Shown: positions 6,382 to 10,443 of the stretch, in pieces | Position numbering within the stretch: position 1 is the first letter of the stretch | Layout: each line of letters starts with the position of its first letter | From: Bacteroidales bacterium | Lineage (GTDB): Bacteria; Bacteroidota; Bacteroidia; Bacteroidales; SMBSF39 | Direction: 5' to 3' | DNA length: 10,443 nucleotides | Assembly: GCA_021107685.1 (NCBI GenBank) | Contig: JAIOSH010000164.1 | Span: 1 to 10,443 of the forward strand | Position numbers and translations under genes: made by a program | The notes under the pieces: generated by a model | Told to the model about the DNA's origin: nothing | The model's database searches: none | The model's input: the letters and a program-made list of their open reading frames with translations, nothing else

Positions 6382-6840
6382 CTATTTTGCTAATGAATCA
6401 GCAATTTTATTACAGGCTTTATCTAAAAGGTTATAAACTTTTTCGCAATCACCTAATTTTCTGTAAAAAGGATCAGGTACAGCTTGATTTTTGCCTGGTT
6501 TTAATACATTCATAACATAATCAATTTTCTTTTTATCTTTTTCATTCCTTATGAAATACTTAATGTTTCGATAATCAGTTGAATCCATTACAAAGATTTT
6601 ATCAAAATTATCAAAATCTTCTGTTTTAAAGAGTCTTGCCCTGTAAGCTGAGATATCAATTTCGTGTTTTTTACCTATCTTGATAACTCTTTTTTCGGGT
6701 GGGTCATTAATATGAAAAGATTCAAAACCTGCTGAATCAACTTCACCAACAATATTTCTTTTTTTTAATTTTTCTTTTAATATTTCTGCTGCTAATGGTG
6801 CGCGACAAGTATCAGTTAAGCAAACGAATAAAATTTTCAT
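6382..6840 (-). CDS. Low-molecular-weight protein tyrosine phosphatase family protein
   Basis: A 152-residue protein, the standard length for the LMW-PTP family. The N-terminus MKILFVCLTDTCRAP carries the CX5R phosphate loop, with nucleophile C7, the second cysteine C12 and phosphate-binding R13. The general acid is D123 in PDPFY (122-126), near the C-terminus as expected. DSAGFES (35-41) matches the family's SAG segment, and FVMDSTDY (83-90) the conserved MD region. The phosphate loop is not standard: the usual CxGNxCRS has D10 in place of the conserved Asn and A14 in place of the Ser after the arginine. The substrate is unknown: family members dephosphorylate tyrosine-phosphorylated proteins or, in some cases, arsenate or phospho-sugars. 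It lies 102 nt after dnaA and 29 nt before the PLP enzyme, all on the same strand. Confidence 0.88.
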   Translation of the reverse strand: MKILFVCLTDTCRAPLAAEILKEKLKKRNIVGEVDSAGFESFHINDPPEKRVIKIGKKHEIDISAYRARLFKTEDFDNFDKIFVMDSTDYRNIKYFIRNEKDKKKIDYVMNVLKPGKNQAVPDPFYRKLGDCEKVYNLLDKACNKIADSLAK

Positions 6841-6942
6841 AAAGCATATTATAAAGTAAATTTATTTTAGAGTATATTTTAGTATTATCAAACCCTAAAA
6901 TTACAAATAATTTTTAAACACACAAAAAAATTATAAAAATAA

Positions 6943-8379
6943 TTATAAAACAATTTTTTTGTCTAATTCTTCGACATAATTTCTGAATTGTTTGTCAGTG
7001 TCAATCAGATTATTAACAGTTTTGCAAGCATGGAGAACTGTTGCATGATCTTTATTACCGCAATGAAGGCCAATTGTAGCTAAAGAAGATTTTGTAAGTT
7101 TTTTAGAAAAATACATAGCCAACTGCCGAACCTGAACAATTTCTCTTTTTCTGGTTTTAGAATTAATTACTTCTAAAGGTAAGCCAAAATAATCGCAAAC
7201 AATTTTTTGGATATAATCAATAGAAATTTCTCTTGATGTATTTTTAACGAATTTATCAATCATCTTTTTAGCAAGATCAAGTGTAATAGCTTTTTTATTT
7301 AAAGATGACTGGGCAAGAATAGATATCAATGCACCTTCAAGTTCTCTGATATTTGAGGTAATGTTGTAGGCAAGGTATTCTATAACATCTCTGGGCATTT
7401 CAACGCCATCTTTATATAATTTTTTTTCAAGTATAGCTATACGTGTTTCAAGGTCAGGTACCTGAAGGTCTGCTGCTAAACCCCATTTAAAACGCGATAA
7501 CAGGCGTGTATTTATTCCTGTTATATCAACAGGAGCTTTATCTGATGTAATTATCAGTTGTCTGTCTTTTTGGTGTAAATGATTAAATATATGAAAAAAT
7601 ACATCCTGAGTTTTTTCCTTTTTTGCCAGGAATTGAATATCATCAATTAATAACACATCAATTATCTGGTAAAAATGAATAAAATCATTTTGATTATTAT
7701 TTTTTACAGAATCAATATATTGATTTATAAATTGTTCGGAATTAACATATAAAACTGTTTTATCAGGAAAGTTATTTTTAACTTCAAGCCCAATAGCATG
7801 TGCAAGATGTGTTTTACCTAATCCTACATTACTATATATCAAAAGAGGATTAAATGATGTTTTTCCCGGATTTTTTGCAACAGCAAAACCTGCAGATCTT
7901 GCCAAACGGTTGCAATCACCTTCAATAAAATTATCAAAGGAATATGTTTCATTAAGTTGGGATTGAACTTTAATTTTTTTAAGACCGGGGATAATAAATG
8001 GATTTGGTATATCTTTAGAAGAACCCTTGTTCAAATCTATTGGCATTGCAATAGAAGGGTTATAAGTAGCTTTTTTATTTGTTGTCGGAAATTTAATAGT
8101 ATATGGATTCATATTATTATATGAGTTGTCCATGATAATACTGTATTCCAATCTTCCAACCGGACCTAATTCTTTTTTTAAGGTTTTTTTAAGTAAACTG
8201 ATATAGTTTTCTTCTAACCATTCATAAAAGAATTGACTGGGAACCTGAATTGTTAAAACATTATCCTCTAATTTAATAGGTGTTATCGGTTCAAACCAAG
8301 TTTTAAAGTTTTGATGGTTAATATTATCTTTGATAATGTTTAAACAATTTTCCCAAACTTGCTTAAAATCTTTTTTCAT
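6943..8379 (-). CDS. dnaA: Chromosomal replication initiator protein DnaA
   Basis: A 478-residue DnaA, normal in length and domain order. Domain I (about 1-85) has the typical FKTWFEPI (25-32). A variable linker follows (about 86-140). The AAA+ domain III has Walker A NVGLGKTHL (184-192), Walker B VLLIDDIQF (242-250), sensor I LIITSD (275-280), the LLSRF arginine-finger box (293-297) and sensor II NIRELEGAL (343-351). Domain IV carries the DnaA-box-binding signature CGNKDHATVLHACK (440-453). It binds DnaA boxes as an ATP-bound oligomer and opens the replication origin. The residue opening the Walker A loop is S183, where many DnaAs have Gly. ATG at 8379 is the start, with no Shine-Dalgarno. 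No cluster of DnaA boxes is seen on either side, so the origin need not be here. A palindrome, AACATT-TTA-AATGTT (8398-8412), lies just upstream of the start. Confidence 0.97.
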   Translation of the reverse strand: MKKDFKQVWENCLNIIKDNINHQNFKTWFEPITPIKLEDNVLTIQVPSQFFYEWLEENYISLLKKTLKKELGPVGRLEYSIIMDNSYNNMNPYTIKFPTTNKKATYNPSIAMPIDLNKGSSKDIPNPFIIPGLKKIKVQSQLNETYSFDNFIEGDCNRLARSAGFAVAKNPGKTSFNPLLIYSNVGLGKTHLAHAIGLEVKNNFPDKTVLYVNSEQFINQYIDSVKNNNQNDFIHFYQIIDVLLIDDIQFLAKKEKTQDVFFHIFNHLHQKDRQLIITSDKAPVDITGINTRLLSRFKWGLAADLQVPDLETRIAILEKKLYKDGVEMPRDVIEYLAYNITSNIRELEGALISILAQSSLNKKAITLDLAKKMIDKFVKNTSREISIDYIQKIVCDYFGLPLEVINSKTRKREIVQVRQLAMYFSKKLTKSSLATIGLHCGNKDHATVLHACKTVNNLIDTDKQFRNYVEELDKKIVL

Positions 8380-8510
8380 TAGCTATACGAATATTAAAAC
8401 ATTTTAAATGTTACATAAGATAGTAATTTATTATATATTAAGATTAACATATTCTATACTCGCACTTTATATCAAGTACTCGGCACGAGTGCAAAGCTGA
8501 TTAGTACGAG

Positions 8511-8609
8511 TTATACCGAGAGGAACAACCTTGAAATTTTTGCTATATAGTGCATTAGCTTCCTTTCGGGATAGTTTTTTTAGGACAAACCTGTTCCGAT
8601 TCGGTATAA
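8511..8609. repeat. Imperfect inverted repeat upstream of dnaA
   Basis: TTATACCGA (8511-8519) is the exact inverse complement of TCGGTATAA (8601-8609). After a 2/3-nt offset, GGAACA (8522-8527) pairs with TGTTCC (8592-8597). The 64-nt loop includes a GC-richer segment ending in a T-run at 8574-8581. A second hairpin abuts its right end. Confidence 0.6.
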
Positions 8610-8611
8610 TT

Positions 8612-8660
8612 AATTTTGTGAAATTCTCTAATTTGAGAAGAGTAAATTTTCAACAAAATT
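8612..8660. repeat. Hairpin with nested inner stem upstream of dnaA
   Basis: AATTTTGT (8612-8619) pairs with ACAAAATT (8653-8660), extended by GAAA (8620-8623) against TTTC with one bulged base. Inside it TTCTC (8624-8628) pairs with GAGAA (8635-8639). A-rich runs follow on the plus strand. There is no T-run after the stem on either strand, so it is not a standard intrinsic terminator. Confidence 0.5.
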
Positions 8661-8769
8661 GTACTAAAAAAAGTTAAAAAAAAAATTAAAATTAACTTGA
8701 TTTTAAAAAAAATATGTTGTATTTATGAACACATACGTAATATATTATATATGTTAATAATATTATTAT

Positions 8770-9390
8770 TTATATAGTTCGTAAATAATTTATCTTTAGA
8801 TTATTAATTTTTTTAATTTTATTAAAGATTCTTGATGAATCATTTTTTCTTACTGAAAAAGATATTTTACATATCAGTTCAAAACTATGGCAAAGTTGTT
8901 TTAAATTTTCTTCCTTTAAAATTTTCATTACTTCATTCATTTTTGAATAGTCAAATATTATTTCGTAAATATCATTTACTGTTTTTGTGATAATAGCTGA
9001 CTTTTCTATTGCTTCTTTTGAGGCTGTTTTATAAGCATTAATTAAACCACCAACACCTAATTTTACACCTCCAAAATATCTGATAACAACAATTAATATA
9101 TTTGTTAAATCTTTTGATCGGATTTGCCCAAATATTGGCTTTCCTGCTGTTCCTGACGGTTCTCCATCATCATTTATTCTATAAACAGATTTATCAAACC
9201 CTAAGCGATATGCATAACAATGATGACGTGCATTATGATATTCTTTTTTTAGCTTATCAAGCTGCTCTATTATTTCATTCTCATTATTAACAGGAATAGC
9301 TAAAGCTATAAATTTACTACCCCTGTCTTTAAATAGTCCTACTGAAGTATTGGATATCGTTTTGTAAGTATCGTTATTGAGTAGTTCCAC
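8770..9390 (-). CDS. yigZ: YigZ, IMPACT-family protein
   Basis: A 206-residue protein, matching the bacterial YigZ length of about 200-205. The N-terminal UPF0029/IMPACT domain has its three signatures: NARHHCYAYRLG (53-64), DDGEPSGTAGKPI (74-86) and VIRYFGGVKLGVGGL (102-116). A ferredoxin-like C-terminal domain (DUF1949 type, about 140-206) follows. The molecular role in bacteria is not settled; the eukaryotic relative IMPACT regulates Gcn2-dependent translation control. The start is GTG at 9390: two consecutive in-frame TAA codons lie four and five codons upstream, and no ATG occurs early in the frame. It precedes dnaA on the same strand, separated by 390 nt rich in inverted repeats, so co-transcription is doubtful. 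Confidence 0.93.
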   Translation of the reverse strand: MELLNNDTYKTISNTSVGLFKDRGSKFIALAIPVNNENEIIEQLDKLKKEYHNARHHCYAYRLGFDKSVYRINDDGEPSGTAGKPIFGQIRSKDLTNILIVVIRYFGGVKLGVGGLINAYKTASKEAIEKSAIITKTVNDIYEIIFDYSKMNEVMKILKEENLKQLCHSFELICKISFSVRKNDSSRIFNKIKKINNLKINYLRTI

Positions 9391-9531
9391 TAAAATATTT
9401 TATTAAGTGGTTTTATGGTTATCTTTTGTCCACAATATCAGTATATAAGCGAACAGGCTAAGTAATAAATTTCAGTTTATAAAAGTATATAATTTTTTTT
9501 GTCTTTGTAACAAAAATTTTATTTTTTTTTC

Positions 9532-9590
9532 ATTTTTTTGTTATTTATAATTGGTCTAAATATTTTTTTGTTATTTTTAGACTATTTTTG
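9532..9590 (+). promoter_or_regulatory. Repeat-bearing promoter region of ygeY
   Basis: ATTTTTTTGTTATTT occurs twice, at 9532-9546 and 9562-9576, exactly 30 nt apart. TATTTTTG (9583-9590) matches the TAnnTTTG -7 element, 39 nt before the ygeY ATG. An alternative promoter pairs TTTG at 9537-9540 with the looser TATTTTTTTG at 9561-9570, spaced 20 nt. GTCTAAA (9554-9560) and TTTAGAC (9576-9582) form a 7-bp inverted repeat immediately before the first -7 candidate, where an operator could lie. The rest of the gap (9391-9531) shows no gene. Confidence 0.4.
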
Positions 9591-9628
9591 TAAATATATA
9601 TAGTATTTCTTTTTTATCAATTTTAATT

Positions 9629-10443
9629 ATGAATGAAATTATTGGAGAGATAAATAAATTATCAAAAAAATACAAAGAATATACTGCTGAAAATTTATCA
9701 AAATTAATAAAAATTAAATCTTTAAGCTGTGAGGAAAAAGAGGTCCAAATTGAACTTAAAAAGCAGATGAAAGAAGCAGGTTTTGATGAAGTAAAGATTG
9801 ACGGTTTAGGTAATGTAATCGGCAGGATTGGAACCGGAAGCAAGATACTCGCTTTTGACGGGCACTTAGATACTGTTGATTTTGGAAATCAGGAAAACTG
9901 GAATTTTGATCCATTATCAGGAGAAATAAAAAATGGTTTTATTCATGGAAGAGGAAGTGTTGATCAGAAAGGAGGTGTAGCAGCTTTTATTACTTCAGGT
10001 AAAATTTTAAAAGAATTGAAATTAAATAAAGATTTAACAATTTATTTTATTGGAAGTGTAATGGAGGAGGATTGCGATGGTCTTTGCTGGAAATATATTA
10101 TTGAGGAGGATAATATCAAACCTGATTTGGTTATCAGTACTGAACCTACTAATTTGAATATTTACAGGGGACATAGAGGAAGGATGGAAATTGAGGTGGT
10201 TTTCAAAGGAGTTTCTGCTCACGGATCAGCTCCCGAAAGAGGAAAAAATGCAATTTATATAGCATCAAAAGTAGCACTTGAAATTGAAAAGTTAAATGAA
10301 AGATTAAAAACCGATGATTTTTTGGGAAAAGGTAGTATTACTATTTCCGAATTTGTATCAGGCAGTCCTTCGCTGTGTGCAGTGGCAGATTATGCAAAGA
10401 TACATCTCGACAGAAGACTTACATGGGGCGAGACAAAGGATTC
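9629..10443 (+). CDS. ygeY: YgeY-type M20 metallohydrolase (C-terminus cut by window edge)
   Basis: Open from ATG 9629 to the right edge, 271 codons without a stop; full-length YgeY is about 400 residues, so it is 3'-partial. M20-family metal and catalytic motifs are in place: DGHLDTV (77-83, ligands H79 and D81), GRGSVDQKGG (107-116, bridging D112), MEEDCDG (145-151, catalytic Glu and metal-binding Glu), EP at 172-173 (E172), and the dimerisation-domain histidine H198 in SAHGSAPERG. EEDCDGLCW, YRGHRGRMEI and DRRLTWGET closely resemble E. coli YgeY rather than generic ArgE/DapE. YgeY is called a selenium-metabolism-linked hydrolase and belongs to the same anaerobic purine-degradation cluster as YgfK; its proposed role is cleaving an amide or ureido intermediate. 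The final metal-binding histidine is expected beyond the edge. It points away from dnaA, so further cluster genes may follow downstream. Confidence 0.87.
   Translation, partial: MNEIIGEINKLSKKYKEYTAENLSKLIKIKSLSCEEKEVQIELKKQMKEAGFDEVKIDGLGNVIGRIGTGSKILAFDGHLDTVDFGNQENWNFDPLSGEIKNGFIHGRGSVDQKGGVAAFITSGKILKELKLNKDLTIYFIGSVMEEDCDGLCWKYIIEEDNIKPDLVISTEPTNLNIYRGHRGRMEIEVVFKGVSAHGSAPERGKNAIYIASKVALEIEKLNERLKTDDFLGKGSITISEFVSGSPSLCAVADYAKIHLDRRLTWGETKD

Larger units (their letters stand above)
8380..8769. other. 390-nt gap between yigZ and dnaA with clustered inverted repeats
   Basis: No gene is seen here. From the dnaA side it holds a palindrome at 8398-8412, then a GC-richer stretch (about 8456-8610) with the short hairpin ACTCG-GCA-CGAGT (8478-8490) and a wide inverted repeat (8511-8609), then a second hairpin (8612-8660). 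A very A/T-rich tail with homopolymer runs follows, up to the end of yigZ. The dnaA promoter should be in it, but no clean TAnnTTTG element was found on the minus strand. DnaA-box-like 9-mers are absent. Confidence 0.55.

Noticed and set aside
9102..9290. Plus-strand frame within yigZ
   Set aside because: Antisense to the conserved IMPACT signatures; a shadow of the real gene.
8380..9628. Replication origin next to dnaA
   Set aside because: Only one near-match to a DnaA box (TTGTCCACA, about 9428-9436) was seen in the two gaps upstream of dnaA and none between 8380 and 8769. AT-richness alone is not evidence in this genome.
9577..10222. Minus-strand frames opposite ygeY (9577-9843 and 10034-10222)
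   Set aside because: Antisense to conserved M20 motifs; no independent evidence of coding.
1..10443. CRISPR array or complete insertion sequence
   Set aside because: No regularly spaced identical repeats with unique spacers and no transposase frame were found on either strand.

Overview
The window is very AT-rich chromosomal DNA that most likely comes from a member of the Bacteroidetes (Bacteroidales/Flavobacteriia-like). This is an inference from several signs: no Shine-Dalgarno sequences ahead of the genes, TAnnTTTG-type promoter elements, a decayed four-helix-bundle (S23/IVS-type) cassette, and the small repeats between genes. It holds seven complete protein genes, two genes cut by the window edges, one tRNA and several intergenic repeat structures. 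No CRISPR array, rRNA or complete insertion sequence is visible.

Layout. Positions 1-2741 (minus) carry most of ygfK, an iron-sulfur flavoprotein oxidoreductase that runs off the left edge. Positions 2742-3231 are a repeat-rich gap with a degenerate four-helix-bundle remnant. Next is a cation diffusion facilitator (3232-4161, minus), divergent from a MocA/MobA-like nucleotidyltransferase (4277-4885, plus). A tRNA-Leu(UAG) with a plausible promoter follows (5035-5117), then a roughly 230-nt imperfect foldback (5133-5360). Four co-directional minus-strand genes come next, in transcription order: yigZ (IMPACT family), dnaA, a low-molecular-weight tyrosine phosphatase, and a serine/threonine dehydratase-like PLP enzyme. 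The last two are 29 nt apart and look co-transcribed. A 390-nt gap between yigZ and dnaA carries several inverted repeats. At the right edge ygeY (M20 metallohydrolase) starts on the plus strand and runs out of the window.

How the genes work together. YgfK and YgeY are both marker proteins of the selenium-linked molybdenum hydroxylase / anaerobic purine-degradation cluster (ygeX-ygeY-ygeW-hyuA-ssnA-ygfK-xdh in other bacteria). A MocA-type nucleotidyltransferase is the gene that accompanies ygfK in E. coli. The window therefore seems to show parts of that pathway on both sides of a housekeeping dnaA neighbourhood. The Mo hydroxylase itself, ssnA, hyuA and ygeX are not seen here. The CDF transporter, phosphatase, yigZ, dnaA and tRNA have no evident link to the pathway. 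I found no clearly undescribed system. The most unusual items are the split cluster, the foldback next to the tRNA, the four-helix-bundle relic, and several active-site deviations in otherwise recognisable enzymes.
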